DNA from: Oscillibacter valericigenes
GTDB taxonomy: Bacteria; Bacillota; Clostridia; Oscillospirales; Oscillospiraceae
Assembly (NCBI RefSeq): GCF_021531435.1
Contig: NZ_JAFBIS010000021.1
Coordinates: 1-35,505, forward strand
Direction: 5' to 3'
DNA length: 35,505 bases
Shown here: piece after piece, positions 17,996-24,684 of the stretch
How positions within the stretch are numbered: the first letter of the stretch is position 1
Layout of the letters: each line of letters begins with the position of its first letter
The notes under the pieces: generated by a model
Databases searched by the model: none
The model's input: the letters and a program-made list of their open reading frames with translations, nothing else
Told to the model about the DNA's origin: nothing
Translations under genes and position numbers: made by a program

Positions 17996-18829
17996 TCATT
18001 CTGAAAGCTGCTCTTTCAGGAATGTGGTCACAGTTTCAGCCACTGTGAGCCGGTAGTCGGCAAAGAAATGGTCCGTTGGATAAGAAACGGTTTGGATCGA
18101 CGTGCCTCCCGCCTCTTGGACGGCGTGGGCCAACGGCTCGCAGTGCAATACCGGCGGCGTATAAATATCCAGCGTTCCGCCGATACAGAGGACCGGCTTT
18201 TGGGCCAACGCCTCTGCCGCGCTTTCCAGGCGGAAGTCCGCGCTTCGATCCAGCGCCTCCCGCAAGAGTGCCTCGCCGCTGGTGCCGCTGAGCCATTGGG
18301 CGCTGTCTTCCAGCACCTCCTGAATAGTTTGCCAGGATGCCGGGTCTTCCTGGGCGATCAGGGGCAGCCGCCCGATGTCGCAGGGCATCAGCAGCACCGC
18401 GCCCTTGATCTCATGGCGATGCGCGGAGAGTTGTCCGCAGACAAATCCGCCCAGGCTGTGGCCCACAGCATAGATGTGCTGTTTATCGAAGCCGTATTTC
18501 CTATCCTGGAGGACGAAATCAAGCACGGTATTGGTATCCTCCAAATCATTTGCCAGGGAATAGCTTCCGTCACTCCCCCAGCTTCCGCTGTAATGGAAGG
18601 TCATCACATGGAAGCCCGCCCGGCGCAGCGATTGCGCCAGGTCAAAATTCCGCTCACAGCCGGGGATACCGTGGAGCAGAAGAACGGTTGGGTGCACCCC
18701 CTCCCCCGCCGCAGTATAGAGCACGGAGAGGAGCCGCCCCCGCTTTCCTGGAATGAGGATGCCGTGCATATCCGGGCGGTGGGCACAGTCTCCGTAATGG
18801 GTCTCCTGACATCGTGGTTGTTCCTTCAT
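17996..18829 (-). CDS. Alpha/beta hydrolase
   Basis: 277 residues. Serine hydrolase fold with the oxyanion turn HGIPG (53-57), nucleophile elbow GHSLGG (S125), acid D221 in GGTLDIYTPP and histidine H254 in PTDHFF: a complete catalytic triad. The closest general type is the BAAT/dienelactone or acyl-peptidase-like lid-containing esterases; the substrate is unknown. There is no signal peptide, so it acts in the cytoplasm. The ribosome site is weak (AAAGAG). It lies 24 bases after the DAACS symporter gene in the same direction, so it is probably cotranscribed and may act on the imported compound. Confidence 0.85.
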   Translation of the reverse strand: MKEQPRCQETHYGDCAHRPDMHGILIPGKRGRLLSVLYTAAGEGVHPTVLLLHGIPGCERNFDLAQSLRRAGFHVMTFHYSGSWGSDGSYSLANDLEDTNTVLDFVLQDRKYGFDKQHIYAVGHSLGGFVCGQLSAHRHEIKGAVLLMPCDIGRLPLIAQEDPASWQTIQEVLEDSAQWLSGTSGEALLREALDRSADFRLESAAEALAQKPVLCIGGTLDIYTPPVLHCEPLAHAVQEAGGTSIQTVSYPTDHFFADYRLTVAETVTTFLKEQLSE

Positions 18830-18853
18830 GTTCAGGCCACTCTCTTTCTGACG

Positions 18854-20116
18854 TTAAACCTTTGCTTCTTCCTGCTTGTTCAGGTTTTTCTTGTACCAAT
18901 CCTTGCCGTACAGCACACGGGTCACCAGCATGGAGGCCACGGTGTCGCCGCAGGAGTTGATGAGGGTACAGCCCGCGTCAAAGAGCTGGGTCATCATCAG
19001 CAGCACCGGCAGGGCGATGGAGGGGAAGCCAAAGGCGGAGATCACCATGGTCTCCATGGCGGCGCCGCCGCCGGGGACGGAGGACACAGCCACGGAACCG
19101 GCCACCGCGATGACCAGCGCAAAGGCGAAGTCTCCGATGCTGTTCAGCGGGTGGCCAAACAGGGCGCAGCAGAGGGCGATCTCATAGATGGTGGCGATGC
19201 AGGCGCCGTCCATGTGGCAGGTGGCGCCCACGGGGACCACCACGGAACTGACCTCCCGGGGCACTCCCAGCTTGTCGCAGGCGTCCAGCTGCAGGGGCAG
19301 CGTGGCGGCGGAGGAGCGGGTGCCCAGGGCGGTGAGGGCCGGGGTCAGGATGTTTTTGAAGAAGTTCTTCACGCCCCAGGGTCCCGCCGCCAGGAAGGCG
19401 TACAGGGCCAGGAACACGAAGAAGTAGACGATGGCGGCGGGATAGTAGATCAGCAGGCCCCGGGCGTAGCTCTTGAGCAAATCCGGGCCGTAGGTGCCCG
19501 TCAGGTTGGCGAAGTAGGCCATCAGGCCGAGGGGCGCCAGCTTCATCAGCAGGGCGACCATCTTATAGAACACCAGGGACATATTGCTCAGCCAGGACGC
19601 CACGGGCTTGCCCTGCTCCCCGAGGACGGAAACCGTCAGGCCGAAGAACACTGTGAACACGATCAGAGCCAGAATGTGGCTTCGGGAGATGACCAGCGGG
19701 AAATCGCTGACGGTAAAGGTGTTGACGATCTGCGTGCCGATGCTGTCCGTGGCAGTGGCGGCGGCCACCTCCGAGGTGTCCAGCTGGATAGAGGTATCCA
19801 CGCCGAAGATGCCCGTGACGGCGAACATGTAGATGCCGGCAATGGCGGCGGTCACCACAAAGATGCCGATGGTCAGCACCAGCAGCTTGCCCACCCGCTT
19901 CGTATCCGCGATGTTGGCGATGGAGCTGGAGATGGAAAAGAAGATCAGCGGCACCAGCAAAACGAACAGCAGGTTCAGCCAGATCTGGCCGATGGGATAC
20001 AGGACCGAGGCCTTTTCTCCCAAGGTCAGGCCCAGAATAGCGCCGACAATGACGAACGCAATGAGGATCAGCGGTTCACGGTAAGACGATTTCTTTTTTT
20101 CAGCCTGTGTACGCAT
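18854..20116 (-). CDS. Dicarboxylate/amino acid:cation symporter (DAACS family, GltP/DctA/TcyP type)
   Basis: About 420 residues, eight transmembrane helices and two re-entrant loops. The serine-rich loop (TRSSAATLPLQLDACDKLGV) and the NMDGT-equivalent (VGATCHMDGACIATIYEIAL) are clear family signatures. It imports glutamate, aspartate, C4-dicarboxylates or, as in TcyP, cystine, with sodium or protons. Which one is not visible; the sulfur genes around it make cystine attractive but that is inference. GGAGGG lies seven bases before ATG 20116 and four before ATG 20119, so 20116 was preferred over the upstream 20131. Confidence 0.93.
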   Translation of the reverse strand: MRTQAEKKKSSYREPLILIAFVIVGAILGLTLGEKASVLYPIGQIWLNLLFVLLVPLIFFSISSSIANIADTKRVGKLLVLTIGIFVVTAAIAGIYMFAVTGIFGVDTSIQLDTSEVAAATATDSIGTQIVNTFTVSDFPLVISRSHILALIVFTVFFGLTVSVLGEQGKPVASWLSNMSLVFYKMVALLMKLAPLGLMAYFANLTGTYGPDLLKSYARGLLIYYPAAIVYFFVFLALYAFLAAGPWGVKNFFKNILTPALTALGTRSSAATLPLQLDACDKLGVPREVSSVVVPVGATCHMDGACIATIYEIALCCALFGHPLNSIGDFAFALVIAVAGSVAVSSVPGGGAAMETMVISAFGFPSIALPVLLMMTQLFDAGCTLINSCGDTVASMLVTRVLYGKDWYKKNLNKQEEAKV

Positions 20117-20162
20117 CATGTTTCCCTCCATACTTTCTTTTGTTGCCCTTTTATCATATAAT

Positions 20163-20208
20163 CATAGTATGATAATAGGTATTATAGCGCCGTCTTTTGA
20201 AAACGCAA
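20163..20208 (-). promoter_or_regulatory. Promoter of the DAACS gene with a CATAGTATG-N4-TAGGT box
   Basis: Minus strand: -35 TTGCGT (20203-20208), 16-bp spacer, -10 TATAAT (20181-20186). Directly downstream of the -10 lies CATAGTATG (20163-20171) with TAGGT (20176-20180), plus-strand reading. The same box in the same position occurs before the methionine gamma-lyase remnant (23423-23440). Confidence 0.7.
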
Positions 20209-20224
20209 TAGGGAAACAGTATTT

Positions 20225-20584
20225 TTATGGAATTTTTTGAAATTCTCTCAGGATATTGTGTAACAATACAGCGGAGCGGCCTTTGGTAAGCCGCTCCGCT
20301 TGTTTGATACCTTTGTCGCTGCTCTCGATCTTCTGCCGGTTGATGGCGTTATAGCCCGGGTCCATCACCAGAAATATCAACTCAAAGGGGACGTGGCTGT
20401 GCTGGTGGAGCTCCTGTATCAGCATAGAGTCCCTGCCGCCGGAGATGCAGACGGCGATCCTGTCTCCGGCCCGGATCAGCTCATACTTTTTGACGGCATA
20501 GGCAAAGGGCTTCCAAAGCTCGTCCCGAAATTTTTTGATGATGCTTCGCTCGATCATCTGATAGGGTTCCAGCGTTCTTGGCAT
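20225..20584 (-). pseudogene. TtcA-like tRNA thiolase, truncated
   Basis: 119 residues instead of about 250-290. It opens like TtcA (MPRTLEPYQMIERSIIKKFR), which thiolates cytidine 32 of tRNA, and holds the ATP-pyrophosphatase loop as SGGRDS (usually SGGKDS, so the lysine is changed to arginine). A short gap follows the loop, and after NRQKIES the family sequence stops; the cysteine pairs that hold the Fe-S cluster are missing. The tail overlaps a hairpin (10-bp stem, 20271-20280 with 20290-20299) that looks like the operon terminator. AAGGGG precedes the ATG. It follows the C39-like gene by 13 bases. Likely non-functional. Confidence 0.75.
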
Positions 20585-20597
20585 CTTGTCTTTCCCC

Positions 20598-21218
20598 TTA
20601 TATGATGTATTCCACGGTCTTATCCGCCGTCAGCACCGTTTTCTCATTGAACAGAAGGACTGCTTCACGGCCTTCAACCGGGCCGAACGCATAGACATTC
20701 CGCACATCCTTTTCCAAATACCGAATTGGCACGATGCGGTTATACTCCGCGGGATGATCGGCGACCATCTGAAGCGCCGAATCGCTGAAAGGCTCTGCCC
20801 GATAATAGGGGTCAAACAGGCAGACCTTATCCCCCTGAATATGGGTCAGTAAAACATAATGCCAGCCCTCAAAATCCACCCGCGCAACCGCGGCACCGCC
20901 GCGGCGCAGTGCGTCCCGCAGCTGTCCGTTCTGCGAAAAATTTACTTCCCTGCCGGATAGATGCTGGCTGGAAATGGGCAAATGGCCGGTTTGGCCGAAG
21001 CTGTTGATCCAGTTGCTGAGGAACATCATTGCCGTGCAGGATGTGCCGCACTTGCCGCAGGCGCCGTCAGCGCCAAAGCAGTCCAGGCAGTACAGCATGA
21101 TGCTGCGGACGATTTCCGGCGGTATCTCCTCCCGCTGAAAGAGATAGCTGACCGCGTTGAGCATGGACGTAGGCCCGCAATCGTATTCGGTCATCTGGTA
21201 GCGAAGTGGATTGTTCAT
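20598..21218 (-). CDS. C39-like cysteine-peptidase-fold protein
   Basis: 206 residues. Papain-like C39 fold with the catalytic cysteine C14 in DCGPTS, histidine H120 in GWHYVLLTH and aspartate D136 in LFDPYY. It lacks the ABC exporter that C39 bacteriocin-leader peptidases carry, has no signal peptide, and contains an extra cysteine group (CLDCFGADGACGKCGTSC, about residues 44-61). Stand-alone proteins of this fold are often peptidases or acyl transferases; the real reaction is unknown. GAGGAGC precedes the ATG, whose codon overlaps the stop of the cysteine desulfurase remnant (ATGA). It looks intact while its neighbours on both sides are broken. Confidence 0.8.
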   Translation of the reverse strand: MNNPLRYQMTEYDCGPTSMLNAVSYLFQREEIPPEIVRSIMLYCLDCFGADGACGKCGTSCTAMMFLSNWINSFGQTGHLPISSQHLSGREVNFSQNGQLRDALRRGGAAVARVDFEGWHYVLLTHIQGDKVCLFDPYYRAEPFSDSALQMVADHPAEYNRIVPIRYLEKDVRNVYAFGPVEGREAVLLFNEKTVLTADKTVEYII

Positions 21219-21752
21219 GGTACCAGCTCCTCGTAACAACTTTCAAAGATTCGAAGAAACGCCTGAAGTTCCTCCCGCAGGTAACGGTTCAGCGCTTTTA
21301 CATGAGCGATACGCTTCTCCTGATTCTCCAGCGCCAGCCGAAGTGCCTTTCAGCACAGGCCGCTGCCGTTCAGCCCATAGAATTTGTGGGGGCGATGCTC
21401 ATGGTGTCCGCGCCGTCTGTCACAAGGTCCGTCTTGCCCACCGCCTGGGTCGCGTCCACATGGAGACGGCAGTTTGGAAACTCTTTTAAGATTTCAGCGA
21501 TCTCCCGGACCGGCTGCACGGTTCCCAGTTCACTGTCCACCGCGCAGACGGACACCAGCACGGTGTTCTTCCGCAGCAGGTCCCGCGGCTGCTCCAAATC
21601 GACGGTGCCATCCCGTTCAATGTCCACAGAGGCGTGCTCCAGCGCCGTAGAGATGATGTGCCTGTCGGTGTGCCGGGACGCCTGGACGACGCCTTTGACA
21701 GCGAGGTTGTTGGACTCGCCGGCCCCGGAGATGTAGATGATCTCTGCCGGGG
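21215..21752 (-). pseudogene. Cysteine desulfurase (NifS/IscS type), fragmented
   Basis: The frame from about 21752 reads PAEIIYISGAGESNNLAVKG and EH.SVDIERDGTVDL-type sequence and then LHVDATQAVGK (21370-21627), clear NifS features. At 21400 the C-run CCCCC before ACAAATTC puts the PLP-lysine segment (HKFYGLNGSGLC) into another frame, as one C too few would do. A TGA and a deletion of roughly 55 codons follow, then ALRLALENQEKRIAHVKALN near the C-terminus, ending at 21215. The N-terminal part is lost as well. NifS provides sulfur from cysteine for Fe-S clusters and thiolation. Not functional as it stands. Confidence 0.8.
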
Positions 21753-22112
21753 GCCTGCCGCCGCTGGGTGCATTTCCGCGCCGTACCCGGCGGGCAGACG
21801 CAGTGGGTCCGGCAGCTGATGGACAGATCGTCCATCAGCGTCATGGCAGGCTCTTTGGAATAGACCACTTTCAGATGCTTGATCCCCCGCTTTTTCAGTT
21901 CCCTGCGCATGACACGTGCCAGCGGGCACACGGAGGTCTCATAGATGTCCGCGACCTCAAAAGCCGTGGTGTCCACCTTGTTGCCAGCCCCCATGCAGCT
22001 GATGATGGGCACCCCCACCGCCGATACCGAACACGGCAACCCGGGCACGGTACAGCCGCTCTATGCCCTCCTGTCCGAAGAGCAGCTGTGTTCTCGAAAA
22101 CTGATCGAGCAT
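21750..22112 (-). pseudogene. TcdA-like tRNA t6A dehydratase, internally deleted
   Basis: Starts at ATG 22112 with MLDQFSRTQLLFGQEGIERL, the standard TcdA (YgdL/CsdL) N-terminus, and reaches the first Rossmann glycines (VAVFGIGGGG). There it breaks off and continues in another frame at VGVPIISCMGAGNKVD and VCPLARVMRRELKKRGIKHL through CRTHCVCPPGTARKC near the normal C-terminus. The missing middle, about 100 residues, holds the ATP and adenylation site. TcdA makes the cyclic form of t6A in tRNA and often works with the cysteine desulfurase CsdA, whose relative is remnant next door. Non-functional. Confidence 0.82.
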
Positions 22113-22118
22113 GTTCGC

Positions 22119-23030
22119 CTATCCTCCAATTCCCTGAATCCACACCTTCATCTGTCCGCCGCAGACCATTCCTTCCTCCTCCGCCACATCATTGCGCATA
22201 TCCACCTGAATGCAGCGGCACTGATCCGTGCCGATCAGACGGTGCGCTTCCATCAGGACGGCGTGCTCGCTGCATCCGCCGCCGATGGTCCCGACGGTCT
22301 TCAGGCCGCGGTCCACTGCCATCATAGCGCCGGATTTCACCGGTGTGGAGCCGCTGGTCTCCAGGACCATCAGCAGCGCCTTCGGCTCCCCGCTGCAGGC
22401 AAGAAATTCCAGCACCGGCAGGTCAATATTCTCCGTGACCAGGATGGCGCTTCCAGAACGGCGGGGCGTATTTCTCCGGCGGCATTGGATCAGCTCCGCG
22501 GCGATGGAAACCGCAATTTCCTGTGTCGTCAAAGCGTTGATGGAAAGTCCGATAGGTGCATGAATCTCCGCAAGCATCTCACCGGGGATTCCTTCGTCTT
22601 TCAGCAGTTGAAACAGTCCCGCTACCCGTCGCTTGGAACCAATCATGCCAAGATACCTCGGAAACGTCCCGGCCAGGATCGTCCTCAGGCAGTCCGCGTC
22701 ATAACGGTGTCCCCGTGTGATGATGGCCACATAGTCCTGTTCATGGATTTTCAGGGAGCGCAGCGCATCGGGAAACGCGTCGCAGATCACTTCCTTCGCT
22801 TCCGGGAACCGCCCACGGTTGGCAAAGGAGGGGCGGTCATCCACCACCGTTACCGCAAAGCCCAGGTCAGCTCCGTACCGGCACAGCGGCTGTACGATAT
22901 GTCCGCCGCCCAGCAGGATCAGCCTCTCCTGCGGCCTGAAATTGCGGACAAAAGTCGTTCCCTCCGCCTCCACCGTCATAGCCGCAGGCCGCCCTTCCCG
23001 GATGGCCTGATACAGTTCATCAAATTGCAA
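22119..23030 (-). CDS. XdhC/CoxI-family molybdenum-enzyme maturation factor, domains in swapped order
   Basis: About 303 residues and apparently intact. The Rossmann XdhC_C part comes first (RLILLGGGHIVQPLCRYGAD, VTVVDDRPSFANRGRFPEAK, YLGMIGSKRRVAGL), and the XdhC_CoxI part, which usually leads, comes last (VLETSGSTPVKSGAMMAVDR, GTIGGGCSEHAV, MVCGG). XdhC proteins bind the molybdenum cofactor and help cysteine desulfurase to sulfurate it for xanthine-dehydrogenase-type enzymes; none of those enzymes is in the window. GAGGG touches the ATG at 23036 but lies six bases before TTG 23030, so the TTG was chosen as start. Confidence 0.85.
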   Translation of the reverse strand: MQFDELYQAIREGRPAAMTVEAEGTTFVRNFRPQERLILLGGGHIVQPLCRYGADLGFAVTVVDDRPSFANRGRFPEAKEVICDAFPDALRSLKIHEQDYVAIITRGHRYDADCLRTILAGTFPRYLGMIGSKRRVAGLFQLLKDEGIPGEMLAEIHAPIGLSINALTTQEIAVSIAAELIQCRRRNTPRRSGSAILVTENIDLPVLEFLACSGEPKALLMVLETSGSTPVKSGAMMAVDRGLKTVGTIGGGCSEHAVLMEAHRLIGTDQCRCIQVDMRNDVAEEEGMVCGGQMKVWIQGIGG

Positions 23031-23042
23031 AAGCATCCCTCT

Positions 23043-23371
23043 TTACTTCAACGTTTCATTCATGCTGGAGAAGAGCAATAGTCGTTCAGCAGGGCGAAAA
23101 ACGATCCGCTGAGAGCCGCCACGCCGGAGACCAGCACCACGCAGTCCTCACCGCCCTCCAGAAACGTGACCCGCTCCTGCAGATACTTCTGGTTGGTGCC
23201 GCCGTTGCGGGTGTAGAGATTGGCGCCGGCGCCGGACCGGTTCATGTCCGTGGGGTCATAGGGCAGGGCGCAGCGGGTGGCCATGGGGATGGGGCGCTTG
23301 ATAGCGCCGCTGTCCCTGTCCACCTCATTGCCAACATGAACCGCACGGGTGGCAAAACCATACTTCCCCTG
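23043..23371 (-). pseudogene. Methionine gamma-lyase/cystathionine synthase-like PLP enzyme, truncated
   Basis: The frame from about 23371 reads KQGKYGFATRAVHVGNEVDR, then YTRNGGTNQKYLQERVTFLE and GGEDCVVLVSGVAALSG, the N-terminal quarter of a Cys/Met-metabolism PLP enzyme. After FFALLN it is lost (stop at 23060). The stretch MNETLK-stop (23043-23063, another frame) could be the original C-terminal end. No start codon exists in the right frame: a TAA lies just upstream and only GTG 23323 is left. Such enzymes split methionine or cysteine to thiol or sulfide. The strong promoter upstream (23423-23470) survives and may now drive xdhC. Confidence 0.75.
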
Positions 23372-23422
23372 TTTTTACTCTCTGACAGGATAGTTCCCCG
23401 CCCCCGCTTATATAAACACAAA

Positions 23423-23470
23423 CATAGTATGGTTGTAGGTTATAATAGCATGACTGTTCTGCCATGTCAA
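23423..23470 (-). promoter_or_regulatory. Promoter before the methionine gamma-lyase remnant with the shared CATAGTATG box
   Basis: Minus strand: -35 TTGACA (23465-23470), 17-bp spacer, -10 TATTAT (23442-23447). CATAGTATG (23423-23431) and TAGGT (23436-23440), plus-strand reading, stand directly downstream of the -10, with the same four-base gap as before the DAACS gene. Between 23471 and 23687 nothing else was recognised. Confidence 0.78.
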
Positions 23471-23687
23471 CTTATTAACTGATACAAACCCATCACTTAT
23501 TGCAAAACAAAACGGTATTTGCAGTTTCTCCGTGACTACGATAAAGCTTACCATTTTTATCCGCCAGGATATGCGGACCATGGCAGAGAATTGAAGTCAG
23601 AAGTTATGAGACCCATTTTATCATTTTCTCTGCTTTTTCACCGATATAAGCCGCGATTTTCCGGGGGCGGCATGTACGAAGCCTTTG

Positions 23688-23719
23688 AAAGCCGCAGGCC
23701 AATGGCCCGCGGCTTTTTT
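23688..23719. terminator. Terminator between the AraC-type gene and the gap to its left
   Basis: GCCGC-A-GGCC-AAT-GGCC-C-GCGGC with a TTTTTT run on the plus strand. On the minus strand it directly follows the stop codon of the AraC/GyrI gene but has a shorter T-run (GCTTTC). Confidence 0.75.
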
Positions 23720-23727
23720 ACGCCCGC

Positions 23728-24612
23728 TCATGTTTTGATCTTCCTGACCGCGCGCAGCTCGATATACCCCCGTTCACCCCGGGGTTCCAGCTGGATGCGG
23801 GGATTCCCGTCGTCCCACCGGTATCCGATCACCCCGGGGTCATAACCGTCCATGGCCTGCTGCACTGTCTGAATGGCTTCGCAGTAGTCCTCCTCCCGGA
23901 AGGGCTGTCCCTGGAACATCAGGTACTCCGCCTCCGGCAGCCGGATAGTGTCAAAGCCCTCGGGAATGGGACCCTGGTAATCCGTTTCCACCTCCACGCC
24001 CTGCACATAGGTGGAGGTATCGGGTTTTTTGTACCGCTGGGGCAGCCACATGCACACCGGCTCCCCGCAGAGGGAGGGCATACTCATCAGGACGCCCCAC
24101 ACATCGCAACTCACTTCCTCGCAGTAGGGAAAATAATCCTCCGCGCGGACGCCCCGCTTGATGATGCACAGCCGCTCCGGTTTCCGGATGACCTGAACAA
24201 AAACCGTCTGAATGTCTGACATGTCGATGTTCTCCTTTCTGAGTTCCCGGTATTTTGCGCCATAGGGGATGAAGAGCGGGACAGGCACCGGGGCTCTCGC
24301 GTACTCGCCGGGATTCAGCCCGAACTCCCGGAAGAACGCCCGTGTAAAGGTATCCACATTGCCGAAGCCCAGGTCAAAGGCGACGTCCAGGACGCGGCAG
24401 TTCCCGTCCCGCAGCCGCACCGCCGCCCGGGAGAGCCGCAGCTTCCGGACATACTCCGCGGGCGTCAGGCCCAGATGCTCCCGGAACAGGCGGTAGGAAT
24501 ACCAGGGAGAAAACAGCGACGCCCGGGCCAGGTCGGATAACGTGATATTCTTCGCCAGGTTCTCCCCGATATAGTCCTGCATCCGCTGGACCGCAATGGT
24601 CTGCTCTTTCAC
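23728..24612 (-). CDS. AraC-family regulator with GyrI-like effector domain
   Basis: About 294 residues. Two helix-turn-helix motifs come first (about 10-105: LSDLARASLFSPWYSYRLFR and VAFDLGFGNVDTFTRAFFRE), followed by a GyrI-like small-molecule-binding domain (about 130-290), the arrangement of Rob/MarA-like drug-responsive regulators. GTG 24612 was chosen as start: GGAGG lies eight bases upstream, whereas GTG 24621 overlaps that site. It follows the UvrA-like ABC gene by 72 bases in the same direction and probably controls this operon in response to a drug or toxic compound. Confidence 0.9.
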   Translation of the reverse strand: MKEQTIAVQRMQDYIGENLAKNITLSDLARASLFSPWYSYRLFREHLGLTPAEYVRKLRLSRAAVRLRDGNCRVLDVAFDLGFGNVDTFTRAFFREFGLNPGEYARAPVPVPLFIPYGAKYRELRKENIDMSDIQTVFVQVIRKPERLCIIKRGVRAEDYFPYCEEVSCDVWGVLMSMPSLCGEPVCMWLPQRYKKPDTSTYVQGVEVETDYQGPIPEGFDTIRLPEAEYLMFQGQPFREEDYCEAIQTVQQAMDGYDPGVIGYRWDDGNPRIQLEPRGERGYIELRAVRKIKT

Positions 24613-24684
24613 GCTGTTCACCTCCTCACAGGGTATATGTTACCGCATATCCGTCCCAAGCGCTCGACTTTCCTTGCCCTTTTG

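Noticed and set aside
21330..21345. In-frame TGA in the cysteine desulfurase remnant as selenocysteine codon
   Set aside because: The TGA is at a deletion junction next to a frameshift, not at a catalytic cysteine, and no SECIS-like hairpin follows.
23519..23845. Plus-strand 108-codon frame left of and into the AraC-type gene
   Set aside because: It runs through a terminator hairpin and the 3' end of the recognised minus-strand gene and lacks a ribosome site.
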